From Nectonema munidae (lineage: Eukaryota > Nematomorpha > Nectonematoida > Nectonematidae), in contig JAUIRK010000059.1 of assembly GCA_030549495.1 (NCBI GenBank), forward strand, positions 372,001 through 436,000: a DNA stretch of 64,000 nucleotides. The letters run 5' to 3'. A program made the position numbers and the translations under genes. This document shows, piece by piece, positions 12,641 through 24,850 of the stretch (position 1 is the first letter of the stretch; every line of letters begins with the position of its first letter). The notes under the pieces are model-generated. The model was not told the DNA's origin. It made no database searches and worked only from the letters and a program-made list of their open reading frames with translations.

Positions 12641-12880
12641 ATCTGAAACGCGTTTAATAAAAACAAGGATTTTTGCACCGTTGTGTCGCTATTATATCAG
12701 ATCAAAGAGGGAACAAAGTTTATTATAAAAAGTAACACAATTTTAATTTAATATATAGCACGCCCTTCTTTTCCGCCATCTCTGTGATCAACAAAAAGTG
12801 GCGTTGTTTCGAGCGTGGCAGTAAATTGCCTGAGTTAATTAGTTGATGGTGAAATGATTTTGGTTTTTTTTTTATAGGAA

Positions 12881-13889
<1,009 letters not shown>

Positions 13890-13890
<1 letters not shown>

Positions 13891-14480
13891 AGCCCGCATT
13901 TCTTAAATGGATGTCGGAGACTCTGTATCAGAGTTTGATTCATCATTTCGAATACTAAAAGAACTACCACCGTTTCTTTCTTTGCCTGGAGCAACAATTT
14001 CAACGATTTCTTCATCTGTTAAATTTCTTCTTGTTTCAATTTCATTTTCAGCCTCTATATCATTTTTAATTGTCATAATAGATCCTGACAAATGTTGCAT
14101 TAAAGTTTCTAAATCTTCTACCCTTTCTCTGTCTGTTGGATCAGGTGAATATCCCTTGTTCACTTCTACATCGGATCTATTTGAAAAAATTTCCACATGA
14201 CGAAAGCAATTTTCAATAGTCTGAGAGCTAAAACATTATTCCATGCTATAGATATAAATTTATTGCTTGTCTTATGTTCAAACTTTGTGGCATTTCATCC
14301 TCTATTTGTCGCAAAAAAATGTTTCACAATTTGCTTACGATAAATGTTTATACAATGCCTGCATCAAGACGCTCAGTATAAGCTGTAATATTGGGCAGCA
14401 AAAACTTTAGTTCTATGTTTGACAATTCACGCTTAGGATGACAAGCAGCGCAATCTACTAGCAACAAACTTGCTTGAAAA
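13890..14480 (-). mobile_element. pogo/Tigger-like transposase C-terminal remnant
   Basis: Leftward translation begins near 14480 with LLLVDCAACHPKRELSNIEL and KFLLPNITAYTERLDAG, which match the DDE_1 pattern of Tigger/pogo enzymes (DNxxAHP, then FLPPNTTSxxQPLDxG). It continues through broken frames to a 97-residue tail (13903-14196) rich in Glu/Asp with LTDEEIVEIVAP, the usual acidic end of this family. Several frame breaks; the N-terminal DNA-binding part is absent. Confidence 0.7.
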
Positions 14481-14624
14481 CTAAAAATTATTTTAATACA
14501 AATCTCAATTATTTTTTGTAATTAGTATAATAATAGAATCTATAATAAAATTATAGATTAATAAATGTAAAAATATAATAATAATTTAAATAATTATGAT
14601 CTAAATAGGTTAGTCCTATATACA

Positions 14625-17351
14625 TTAGGTGGTTCTTATTTTAAAATTGTTGAAATATTATGCTCCTATTATCTCAAAGTGTTACAAATAGAATAAAAAT
14701 GTGTTTAGTAAGTTGTTTCTTCAGTTGATGAATGTTTAGTGGTAGCTCAAGACGTTTAAGTATTGGTAATAATGTCATATACATCATAATGTTTGTATGC
14801 AATGTACACTACAATTAAAACATGAAAACGGAAGTACTTAGCTTTAATATTGCGTGCATTGACTTTATTTCATGTTTGTGTTGCTTTGATTTAAATAAAA
14901 AAATAACTTAGAAAAATTAAAAACCTGTTTGTTTCCACACTTTTGTATTTTCCTTGATAGGAGTAATGACTCGTTTTACAAGAACTCAAACTGAATTGTA
15001 TCTACTTGGTCAGCCTGTGTTGAAGTTGAATGAAGCACGATTGCCTTCTAAACAAGAGGTGTTATGTCTGTTTCTTCACTTGCACTTAAAAGAAGGGAAA
15101 CAGTTCGATCAGCTGCTGCAAATGTTATTTCTCAGGTTATTGATATTTGGAATAAAGCTCGCATTCCCATGAGTCGGAAAGACAAATGCGTTAAAAAGTT
15201 AGAAAAATTACATACATATTGGGCACGATTGAAAAAAAACAAAAGTCGAAAAACTAAAACACAGCAACAGAACGAAATTGAATTTGTCAAAGATATGAAG
15301 AATCTATTTGACGTTGCTCACGCAGATGCCTTAAAATTAATCAAAATAAAAGAAGATCTAGATTTTCTTTTAGCTCAAAGAGCACCAGGTCGACACGGTT
15401 ACATTGGATCTGTAGACCAAAATTTAGTTCAATTAGAAAAATGGCGTGCTAAACAGAAAAAACGTAATGCTGAATTTGAAAAAAAAGATTTCAGAGTTGT
15501 ACCGCTTTATCTAGCAGTGATGACGAAAGCAATGAAAATTTTTTATCTCAACCTGCAGAAAAAGTATCAAATTCAATAAAAAAAGAAAAACTTTCTGATA
15601 CACCTTTTGTTCCATCCAAAAAGTCTCGTGGGAAAATTAACATTATTACTCCTTCACTTGCAGCAGCCATGGACCGTACAAAAACTACTGATCGTAAAGC
15701 AATCCACATTATTGCAACTACAGCTCAAAGTCTAGGACATAATATCTCAAATCTTGCCCTTAATCGCAGCACAATAAAAAGACGTAAAGAGCAGCATAGA
15801 ATAAAAAGAACAAATGCTCTAAGAGCAAAATTTGAGACAAATCAACCTCTTGTTGTTCATTGGGATGGTAAACTTATGGCTGACATGACAGGTAATAATC
15901 ATGTTGATCGTTTACCTATACTAATTTCTGGTGATGGAGTATCTCAGTTATTGAAAGTGCCTACAACCAGCGGGACTGGAGAAGATCAAGCACGCGTTGT
16001 AGTTGAAACTTTACAAGAGAGTATTTGGTCTTTTTTTGACACTACTTCGTCAAACACAGGTTTGCATTCAGGTGCATGTGTTATCATTCAACAAAAATTG
16101 AACAAAGACTTTCTCCATTTTGCATGTAGATACCATATTATAGAGCTAATTACAACAGCAGCATTCACTGCACTTTTTGGTAAATCGAGTGCTCCCGAAG
16201 TACTACTCTTCAAACGATTCAAGCAAGAATGGAAAAATATCAATCACGCAAGCTACTCAACAGGGCTTGATGAAAGTTTTATAGCTTCGAAATTTAAAAC
16301 TTACAAAGATAAGATAATTTATTTTGGAAAAAAATTATTTGAAATATAAACAACGAAGGGATGACTACAAAGAACTATTGGAGCTTTCCATTATCTTTCT
16401 TGGCGGTGTTCCATCTCGTAAATTTCCATTTATGTCTCCATGTGCAATTCATCATGCTAGATGAATAGCGAAAGTTATTTATGCAATAAAAATTTGGATG
16501 TTTCGGAGTCAGTTAAAGTTAACTGAATTTGAAAAGAAAAATCTTGGAGAGTTTTGTATATTTTCAGTCACCGTGTACCTCAAAGCATGCTTTTTAGCCC
16601 CCATAGCAGCTTCTGCTCCATTGAATGATTTATGCTTGTTAAAAGAGTTGTACAACTACAAAAGCATTAATAAAAAAGTATCTGAAGCTACAACTACTAA
16701 ACCTGGACTTCATCTTTGGTATTTATCAGAACAGCTTGTAGCCTTAGCTTTTTTTGATACAAATGTTTCATTAGAAACAAAGCGCGCAATGGTCAAGTCT
16801 TTCTTTTGTAATCAAGGGAGGGACAAACCTTTGAAAAGAATTAAGATTCCTGATTCTTCAATACCTTACATAACACTAGAAGATTTGGTTACTAAAAATA
16901 CAAAAAAAAATTGAAAAGTTTGGCATTGATCAATGTTTTTTGAAAGATGATCCGCAAATATGGCATGAAAATGAGAACTTGCTCAAAGGGCTGAAACTGG
17001 TGCCAAGTAAGTCACAAATGACAATGCAGGGCGAGAAGTGGCTCTCGTTCAGCAGTACAATCGAACACTCACTCAAAATGATCAGTTTCAGTTTATTCTT
17101 CAAGTGGTTTCTGAACATAGAGTCCAATATCCAGATGAAAAGAAATTTACATTCAATTTTACAAAAGTATAATAAGAATAAGCATCTACTACAAAAAATA
17201 TTTTGTTTTGGTCTTTGGCTACCAACAAATGTAGTTATTTTCCAATAAAATTTTATTTGTGCATTCATTATATACATATAAATCAGTTTTAGCTAAAGGA
17301 AAAAAGTTTTTCACAAAATTAAAAAAATTTTAAAAATAAGAACCACCCTAA
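14625..17351 (+). mobile_element. DNA transposon of the FDTTSSNTG transposase group, complete ends
   Basis: Inverted terminal repeats start TTAGGTGGTTCTTATTTT (left) and, inverted, TTAGGGTGGTTCTTATTTTT (right). TATACA (possibly ATATACA) lies on both outer sides (14619-14624 and 17352-17357), a 6-7 bp duplication. The rightward coding region covers about 14954-17250. It has an N-terminal domain (LGQPVLKL..PSKQEVL; then IDIWNKARIPM..KLEKLH; LFDVAHADAL), a catalytic-looking part with VVHWDGKLMADMTG, SGTGEDQARVVVETLQ, SFFDTTSSNTG and HFACRYHIIEL, and a C-terminal part. The Asp of HWDG and FDTT are likely catalytic. A few frame shifts break it. I recognise the motifs from repeated animal proteins but cannot give a superfamily name. 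Confidence 0.75.
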
Positions 17352-17811
17352 TATACATGGAATTAAAAAAGTATGTCGTAGTTGGGATTAATAAATTAAG
17401 AGATACAAAAAGAGTCAATGAACCTTATTATTTACAAAAAAAGGTGTCGCATTAGGAAAGCATCACTCTTTTCCTAAAATCAATAAACCATAAAAACTGT
17501 CATAAATAAAAAATAAAATAAAGGGAATAAAGACGATTTATTTATCTAATTCAAGAGATTTGTGTTCGACAAACTTGCCAAAATGTTATGATATTTGTTC
17601 GCCCACTCACTATATTGTACTGCCTTTTTCGCCGTGGCTAATGCTTAACACTAGCGCGCACTTATTTGAGAAAATCTTCATCGCGATATTAAAAAGGTAT
17701 GAGCTTTTAGAATAATTTTTTGAGAGTCACTAGACAAAAACTTCATTTAAATTTTCAATATGATCTATTTAGGCTTTAGCAATAAAATTTTTTATTTTGC
17801 TCACTTGAACT
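17352..17811. promoter_or_regulatory. Upstream region of the myotubularin gene
   Basis: No coding signal. The sequence is AT-rich between the transposon end and the start codon. I see no convincing core promoter motif. The start codon is preceded by GAACT, not a strong Kozak context. Confidence 0.3.
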
Positions 17812-20118
17812 ATGGATGACATTGAAATCACAAAAGTGTTAAATGTCCATCTCTTCAACTTTGATTGCAACCCTGAAGGGAATACATCAGCAGATCTTAA
17901 AAATGTGAAGTGCTTCGGCACCCTATACGTCACTGCTACTCACCTCATATTTCACGCTGAAGGAAGCCAGAAGGAAACGTGGATTTTGCTGACTAGTATG
18001 TTTCCTATCGCAAAGCCAACCCTCTCGCACAGCGGCCTTCATCAGTTGTGCGTGAAGTTAAAGAACTTCCAGTCCCTCACATTTTGCATTGAGAATGAAG
18101 AGCAGTGCCTGGCTCTCATGAACACGCTGAACAAGCTGTGTCTGCCTCCCACTCTTCATCGCCTCTACGCCTTTCACTACGCGCCAACTAATGCTGGCAA
18201 CGCAGGTGGAGATGGAGCTAATTCTCTTCTCTCGCCAGCAAGCGGCGACAGGGACTTTCAACGAATGCAGATTCCGCCCGCCCTTTGGCGCTGCTCCTCC
18301 GCAAATCGCACGTTCTCTCTCTGTTCCTCATACCCTCCCCTCCTGTATGTGCCAGCGCCGAGCGACGACGCTCTCCTCTGGGAAACTGCCAAGTTCCGGT
18401 CCAAGGCGCGCCTTCCCGTTCTCACCTACTTTCACAGGGCAAGTGGCTGCAGTATTTGTCGTTCTTCGCAGCCTCTCACTGGTCTGAGTGCGAGGAGCGG
18501 GAGCGATGAGTTGCACTGCTCCCTCCTCCAACGAGCGTCTTACGCGACATCACTCTGCCCACTCCTCATCCTCGACACGAGACCGCGCATCAACGCGCTC
18601 GCCAACCGCGCTAAAGGCAGCGGAGGTTATGAAAGCGAGACTGCGTATCCCTTTTCTCACTTTAGCTTTGGCAATATCGCGAATATACACGTGATGCGCG
18701 ATTCCTTCAGCCAAATTCTGCATTGCCAAAAGTTCGACATTTCACCAGACATGAATGGCGGCAACTTCTTTGAATTGTCGTGGCTTAAACACGTTAGAAG
18801 CATTTTGAACGCTGCGTTTACCGTTGTACAAGCAATATGCTTAAAAAAGCAAAATGTGCTTGTGCATTGCTCAGATGGTTGGGACAGAACATCTCAAGTT
18901 TGTTCCATTTCTGCTCTTCTTCTCGATCCATTCTACCGAACGATTCAAGGTTTTAAGTGCTTAGTTGATAGGGATTGGATTTTATTTGGACACAAATTTT
19001 CTGACAGATGTCAACACACAGCGGCATCTGATGCCAAAGAATCATCTCCCATTTTCCTCCAGTTTTTGGATTGTGTGTGGCAACTGACAAATTTGTTTCC
19101 CACCCACTTTGAATTCGCTTCCACGCTTTTGGAGCACCTTGCGCATGCGGTGTACACGTGTGAGTACGGCAATTTTATTGGGAACTGCGAACAAGAACGC
19201 ATCCAAGAAGGCGTCTACGGCAATACATTCTGCTTCTGGCAGCAAGTTATCGCTTCCCACCGCTTTTACTTTACCAACCCAACACATGACCCTCACTCGA
19301 CTCCTATCATTCCTCTAGACAACTTTCACAGCATTCCCTTGTATTTTTGGAAAAGTTTGTATTTGAGTGCAAAGAGTACACCTTTGCTTCACGATTTTGA
19401 AGTTTCTATGCAACAGAGAAAGCGATTTCTTTCTGCCTACTCTAAACACATAAATGCTCTCAGGCTCAACGAAAAATCATTGCGCAGCGAAAATCAAGGC
19501 CAACCACTCACTCAAGAGAAGCAGAAAAGTTGTTGTGATGCTAGCTACACAACACACGACACCCCTCTCCACCCTCTAGAAGTAAAAGCAAGGGACAGAC
19601 CACGTTTTCGAAAGATAGAAAACGCGAGTAAAAAGGCAGTTCTCGATAACAACCTCTTTCATTTAAGTTTGTTTTCTGATTCTCGTGAATTGAATAGGTT
19701 TAGCAGGAGCAAGCAGCAAAACAACAAGAACACGCGTGCCGAGACATATGAAGGCTATATAGACTTTGAAGTTGTTTTTGCTATGGGTGGCCAAAGCGTA
19801 AGCTCTAATGATCTATTTAGAGGTAGTGAAGCATGCAGCGACGAAAACTGCCCACCAACACAATATTATAACTGGCAATTTCCCGATAAGAATTCTATAC
19901 AATGCCATACGTGCAAGGATGTTGTCAAGCACCATGAAATCAAAGGCAATTGTTGGTTGTGTGCTTTGATAAGCTGTAAAAAGTGTCTCAAGACTTTTCG
20001 CCTACGATTTCCTAAGTGCTCTGCTGAGGACAATCAAGGAGAACAATTTTTTATCGGCTTTGCTTGTATCTGTGATACGTGTACAAAGTTTGTTACATTT
20101 TACATTGATTCTTGCTGA
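17812..20118 (+). CDS. Myotubularin-related phosphoinositide 3-phosphatase (MTMR6/7/8 type)
   Basis: Single uninterrupted 768-codon frame. Residues 1-110 form a PH-GRAM domain (GTLYVTATHLIFHAEGSQKETWIL). The phosphatase domain follows from about 190 to 520: KFRSKARLPVLTYFH, SQPLTGLSAR, DTRPRINALANRAKG, NIHVMRDSF and the active site VHCSDGWDRTSQ, with nucleophile Cys353 and Arg359. The motif is intact, so the enzyme should remove the 3-phosphate from PI3P/PI(3,5)P2 on endosomal membranes. GHKFSDRC, FPTHFEF and GNFIGNC also match the family. The C-terminus (about 698-757) is a Cys-rich putative zinc-binding module (CHTCKDVV..CWLC..CKKC..CICDTC) resembling a degenerate FYVE-type finger. No intron is seen, whereas human MTMR6/7/8 genes are intron-rich; the stretch 18170-18640 is much more GC-rich than its flanks. 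Start chosen at the first ATG, which begins the GRAM domain. Confidence 0.93.
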   Translation: MDDIEITKVLNVHLFNFDCNPEGNTSADLKNVKCFGTLYVTATHLIFHAEGSQKETWILLTSMFPIAKPTLSHSGLHQLCVKLKNFQSLTFCIENEEQCLALMNTLNKLCLPPTLHRLYAFHYAPTNAGNAGGDGANSLLSPASGDRDFQRMQIPPALWRCSSANRTFSLCSSYPPLLYVPAPSDDALLWETAKFRSKARLPVLTYFHRASGCSICRSSQPLTGLSARSGSDELHCSLLQRASYATSLCPLLILDTRPRINALANRAKGSGGYESETAYPFSHFSFGNIANIHVMRDSFSQILHCQKFDISPDMNGGNFFELSWLKHVRSILNAAFTVVQAICLKKQNVLVHCSDGWDRTSQVCSISALLLDPFYRTIQGFKCLVDRDWILFGHKFSDRCQHTAASDAKESSPIFLQFLDCVWQLTNLFPTHFEFASTLLEHLAHAVYTCEYGNFIGNCEQERIQEGVYGNTFCFWQQVIASHRFYFTNPTHDPHSTPIIPLDNFHSIPLYFWKSLYLSAKSTPLLHDFEVSMQQRKRFLSAYSKHINALRLNEKSLRSENQGQPLTQEKQKSCCDASYTTHDTPLHPLEVKARDRPRFRKIENASKKAVLDNNLFHLSLFSDSRELNRFSRSKQQNNKNTRAETYEGYIDFEVVFAMGGQSVSSNDLFRGSEACSDENCPPTQYYNWQFPDKNSIQCHTCKDVVKHHEIKGNCWLCALISCKKCLKTFRLRFPKCSAEDNQGEQFFIGFACICDTCTKFVTFYIDSC

Positions 20119-21130
20119 AATTATATTTTTGTATTTGATGCGTTTAAACGAATAATATATTTATTTGAATAATGAAATATTCATATATCTGCACTTTTAT
20201 ATCAATCAAGAGTTCCTAATTTTTAATTTAAGTCCGATCAGCAAGCACTACGTAGAATCAAACCCCCGGTTGGGAACCACTGATCTAATGAGTCTTTGAT
20301 TTTTTGTTTGAAATGTGATGGTAGTATTTATTTTGTTGAAGTTAATAAACTCATGTAGTTTAACAATTCTATACGGTGTGAATTATTTTTTAAATTGAAA
20401 AACCAACCTAGATCGCAATTAAATTGCAAGTTAAAATAATTGTGTTGAAATTTTCTATCATTTGATGATTGCTTATTATCCTCCAATTTCAAAAATTTGC
20501 TTTTGGCACATCTACATCAACAGTTTGTCTTTTTTGGCACCATATTTTTCTACTATAAATAAACTACATATGTTCAGTGCACAAAGTACGATACCCTAAT
20601 CTTATTTCTGAAATTTTTGTTTTATATGTATTTGTGATTGTTTTTCCTCAAATTATGCATTTTTTGATATCAATTCGCAAAAGCAGCCAATATTTGAAAA
20701 ATAACATGCAAAATGCGGGTAAAGGATGCTCTTTAAGATATGCATGGTTTAAAATGTTTTTAAAAAATTCTCGCTAAAGTTTTCTTTCAAAATTTGTAAA
20801 TTTTAACAAAAAATTTTTAAAAAAAATTGTTAAAATCAAAAATGTATATCGAAAATTTTAAAATAAAATGTAAGCGATTTTGAATAAGTAAATGTAAAAA
20901 TTAGAAAAAAAATAATTTCATTTTAATTTAAAAAAAATGTCGACTTTTTTGAACAAAAACTTTTTTAAAAAAATAGAATGAAATTTTTTTCAAAAAATAT
21001 TTTATTTATAGAATGAAAAAACTTTAAAAAATTTTGGTAGAATTTTGAGTATAAAAGTATAATTTGATCTATTAATTTAATTTGAAATAATTCCACCTAC
21101 ACCACATGAAAGTACTAACGAAATAGGGTA
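20119..21130. other. 3' flank of the myotubularin gene; intergenic
   Basis: AT-rich. AATAATATATTTATTTG and AATAATGAAATATTC just after the stop could serve for polyadenylation, but no exact AATAAA was pinned close by. At about 20260-20283 the word CCCCGGTTGGGAACCACTGA, inverted, reads TCAGTGGTTCCCAACCGGGG, typical of hAT-family termini; only this end is seen. No further gene. Confidence 0.4.
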
Positions 21131-21179
21131 GATTAACATTCTATACCCTCTAAAAATGTTACTATTGAATAGAAAGCAT

Positions 21180-21835
21180 CGTAGCATACAGATTGGAGAT
21201 GACAATTAAGTTGTATACCCGCGTTCAACCGTACGGGTTATGAGAATATTTATTACATAATAAAGAAGAGTTTCCTAACACTTCATACAGAAAACCATTT
21301 CTTCAATATTTGTGTGGGGTGCGTACCGAAAATTATAATTATTTTATAAAAATCTACAATTAAATTTAGGTTATTGTAGGAGAGTGCTTTATAATGAAAA
21401 AATAAATTTATGAGGTCAATTATTATTGAGAAAACTTTTGTAAAACACATCTTTTTCTTTCTCATTTTTTTCTTTAGTGGACTCATCAATAAGCGCAATC
21501 GAAAATCTTTATTTTTTGAGGAATCAAAGTGTAAATTAAATACAAAAAATTACTAACTAAATTACTTTTTTTTAACTAAAACTATTTTTATTGCATACAT
21601 TATGAAAAGACTTAAATTTTTCAAACTTGAAAGTATTTGTTTCGCACTAAAAATTTTGGCGAATAATTCAAAATTTATAAGTAATATAAAAAAGGAAGGT
21701 TAATTTATAAAAAACCGAAAACTAAAATTATTTTATTAAAATCTACAAATAAATTTAGGTTCTGATAATAGAGTGGTTTTATAATTGTGTTGGAAATTGT
21801 TACAGATAAAAGGTGAACATTTCTCAAAATGAAAC
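21180..21835. repeat. Dispersed repeat, left copy of a direct pair
   Basis: Begins with one unit of the 28-bp minisatellite, then ACCCGCGTTCAACCGTACGG, AAGAAGAGTTTCCTAA, TCATCAATAAGCGCAATC and AAAAAACCGAAAACTAAAA. The same blocks in the same order and orientation recur at 23866-24655, and part again at 24660-24850. The pair brackets the orphan repeat protein at 22080-23180. Non-coding. Confidence 0.75.
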
Positions 21836-22079
21836 AAGCGTTAAAGTAACCACTCTTTATTATCAAGTTTTTTGTCCTGATTTCAAATATGCCAAATTTG
21901 CTCCAACGCGTATAGTTTTTTTGTAATTACATTTTTAAAATATCAATTTTACTGCTTTTTAACGAAATTTATATATAGAGATTAAAATATAATAAGTAGA
22001 ATTTTATTAACAAAAAACTTTTTATAGAGTTTATTTTGCATATATTTTCAGGTAATAATAGGTTTTTGTTTATTTTTTT

Positions 22080-23180
22080 TTCATTCTTTTAAATTTATTC
22101 TTACTTTCTCGTTGTAAAAACCAACAGTAATCTCCCATCATATTTGGGTTAAATTTTCCTTGATATCTTTTTTCCATTATTGCAATTTCTTGATGAAAAC
22201 GTTCACCATGCTCATCGCTGACAGAACCTAAATTTTCAGGAAAAAAGTCTAAATGAGAATGTAGAAAGTGAAACTTTTAAAGAAATTGTGCAACCCATAG
22301 CTTTAAAACAAAATAACATGTTTTCTATAATTTCGACATAATTGGATGCTTGTGATTTCCAAGAAAGTTTTCAACGACATCTTTGAAAGAATCCCAAGCT
22401 TTCAGTTCGCATTCATCAAGTGATTGGGGAAAATTTTTATCTTGAAGTAAACTTCGAATTTGGGGACCAGTGAAAACCCCCGCTTTCAATTTAGCTTCAG
22501 ATATTGGAAGAATTTTTTTTTAATCAACTAGTGGTGGATGGTTAACATTGTGCTTTCCAACAATGAATTCATTTCTAGGAGACCAATCTTTTTTTTTCAT
22601 AGTGAATATCATTATTTCTACTATTCCACAAACATAAGAAACACATATATTTTGTGTAACCTAATTGAAGTCCAAGAAGTAAAGAAACAACTTTTAAATC
22701 ACCACTTATATTCCATTTATGATCGCTGTAATTCAATAAATTTAAAATCATCTTCATAGTTTCATATGTTTCTTCATATGCTGTTGCAAGTAACAATGGA
22801 ATTGAAGGTTTTTTCAGGAAAAAGTAACTTCCATTCTTTTAATCTGGAGCCAAGTAGTTCTGCCTTGTTCTTTTGTCAAACGCAAATCTCGAACTAGATC
22901 ATTCAAATCTGACTGGGAAAGAAAGGGGGTCCACCATTTTCCAAAAAATCATCCACAAACAAAACCAACCATTGGGATCTTTTGATTCATCAGTAAAATT
23001 GCTAATGTGAGGAGGAAACGTTGGCTGGTTCTCGCTGTCATGAGGTTCTGGTAAAATTGCCGATTCACAAATTGGGTAAATAATCTTGGATTTATTTTTT
23101 TTTTGAAAAGCCTGTTGTGACTGTTAAGCAAAAATAGCAGTCATCAAAATGATTTTTTGGTTCTCGCCATGCCATTGGAG
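22080..23180 (-). pseudogene. Broken member of a conserved metazoan orphan repeat-protein family
   Basis: Leftward translation in several frames gives WREPKNHFDDCYFC, then DESKDPNGW, GDLKVVSLLLGLQLGYTKYM with CFLCLWNSR, FFPENLGSVSDEHGERFHQ, and finally MEKRYQGKFNPNMMGDYCWF. I recall these words, in this order, from a repetitive protein family in arthropods and hydrozoans with Cys-containing motifs. Its function is unknown to me and no enzyme motif is obvious. The copy is interrupted by several stops and frame changes and seems to lack part of its middle. It is bracketed by direct repeats, suggesting a mobile or tandemly duplicated unit. Confidence 0.6.
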
Positions 23181-23489
23181 TATAAAAAGGCATTGCTTAT
23201 TCAAATAATCAAAGAATCGAAAAATGTTCAAATCAAAAAATATTTATTCTTTTAAATATATCGTTGGCTCCCCTTACTTTTAAAGTAGAAAGATAAACCT
23301 AGTCTTTAATAATTACAGAAAGTTTGATATTTTTTGATTTTTTAAAGAATATTTTTCCATTCTTTGATTATTTGATAAAATATATTATTTAATATCGTGA
23401 AAAAATTGCAAAAATATAGGTAATAACTTATCTAACATCCTCTCCCCGAATGAGGTATATCAAATCTTACAGCTAGCCAAATATGAACT

Positions 23490-23885
23490 GATAGGTTGGA
23501 GATGAATCATCGCGGTATACATGTTGAAGATGAATCATCGCGGTATACAGGTTGGAGATGAACCATCGTAGTATACAGGTATATAGGTAATAACTTATGT
23601 AGCATCGTCTCCCCGAATGAGGTATATCAAATCTTACATCTAGCAAAATGTGAACAGAAAGTTGAACATTGTCTCCCTAGTCATTTGTACATGGAATATA
23701 AACCATCGTAGTATACAGGTTGGAGATGAATCATCGTTGTATAGGTTGGAGATGAATCATCGTAGTATACAGGTTGGAGATGAAACATCGTAGTATAGAG
23801 GTTGGAGATGAATCATCGTAGAATACAGGTTGGAGAAGAATCATCGTAATATACGGGTTGGAGATAACACTCAAGTTGTCTATCC
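23490..23885. repeat. 28-bp minisatellite in two blocks
   Basis: Units of the form GTTGGAGATGAATCATCG plus TAGTATACAG occur about three times at 23495-23580 and about six times at 23700-23880, with scattered substitutions. Between the blocks and just before the first is another repeated segment, containing TCTCCCCGAATGAGGTATAT at about 23441 and again near 23608. One more unit starts the left dispersed repeat at 21178. Confidence 0.85.
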
Positions 23886-24850
23886 GCGTTCAACCGTACA
23901 GGTTATGAGAATATATCATTACATAATAGAGAAGAGTTTCCTAAACTCTTTATACTGAAAAAATATTTCTTCAAATATATTACTGAGCTAGAAGTTTGAT
24001 GCAATCAGAATTAGAAACAATATAATTTGACTTCATAAAATCTTGCAGTTATGGTACGATTGAGAGCTTACAATGCAAGTATAATCTCGAGTAATAATTG
24101 TGGTGTGTTCATTGTAAAAAAAAATTAAAAAGTAAATTTTTCCCATTTTTTTACAGAAGAGTTTCCAAAAACTTCATACAGAAATAATATTTTTTCAATG
24201 TGTGTATGCGCACGTGTGTTAGATTAGAAAATTATAATTATTTTATAAAAATATAGAAATAAATTTGGGGTATTGTAAGGGAGTAGTTTATAAAGAAAAA
24301 AAATAATATAAATTCATGAGGTTACTTATTGAGAAAAATTGATTAAAACACATATTTTGATCTATTTATCTTATCTTTAGAAATTTATAAGCAGTAAACA
24401 ATAATATAAATAATATTTATCCAAAACATATTTTTTTTCGAGGAATCAAAGTGTAAATCAAACCCGCACTTAAATTTTGGAGAACTAATTCAAAAGTTAT
24501 AAGTAAAAAACGAAGGTTAATTTATAAAAAACCGAAAACTAAAAATATTTTCTAAAAATCTAAAAATAAATTTTGGTTCTGATTGTAGAGTGGTTTTATA
24601 ATTGTCTTGGAAATTGTTACCAATTAAAGGTGAACATTTGTCAATTGTCAAAATGTAACAATATAAAAATCTACAAATTAATTTAAGGTATTGTAAGGAA
24701 GTAGTTTATAATGAAAAAAAGAATATAAATTCATGAGGTTACTTATTGCGAAAAATTTATTAAAACACATAATTTGAATTTTTTTGATATTTTTTTTCTT
24801 CAGTGAACACATCAATAAGCGTAATCCAAAATATTTTTTGTGACATATAA
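23866..24850. repeat. Dispersed repeat, right copy plus partial third copy
   Basis: 23866-24655 repeats the blocks of 21180-21835 (GCGTTCAACCGTAC, AGAAGAGTTTCCTAAA, GAGGAATCAAAGTGTAAAT, AAAAAACCGAAAACTAAAA, GAGTGGTTTTATAATTGT). From 24660 a partial third copy begins with ATCTACAAATTAATTTAAGG and contains ACACATCAATAAGCGTAATC. Non-coding. Confidence 0.7.

Noticed and set aside
19011-19318. Overlapping antisense and alternate-frame ORFs in the myotubularin gene
   Set aside because: Shadows of the long conserved frame caused by its more balanced base composition.
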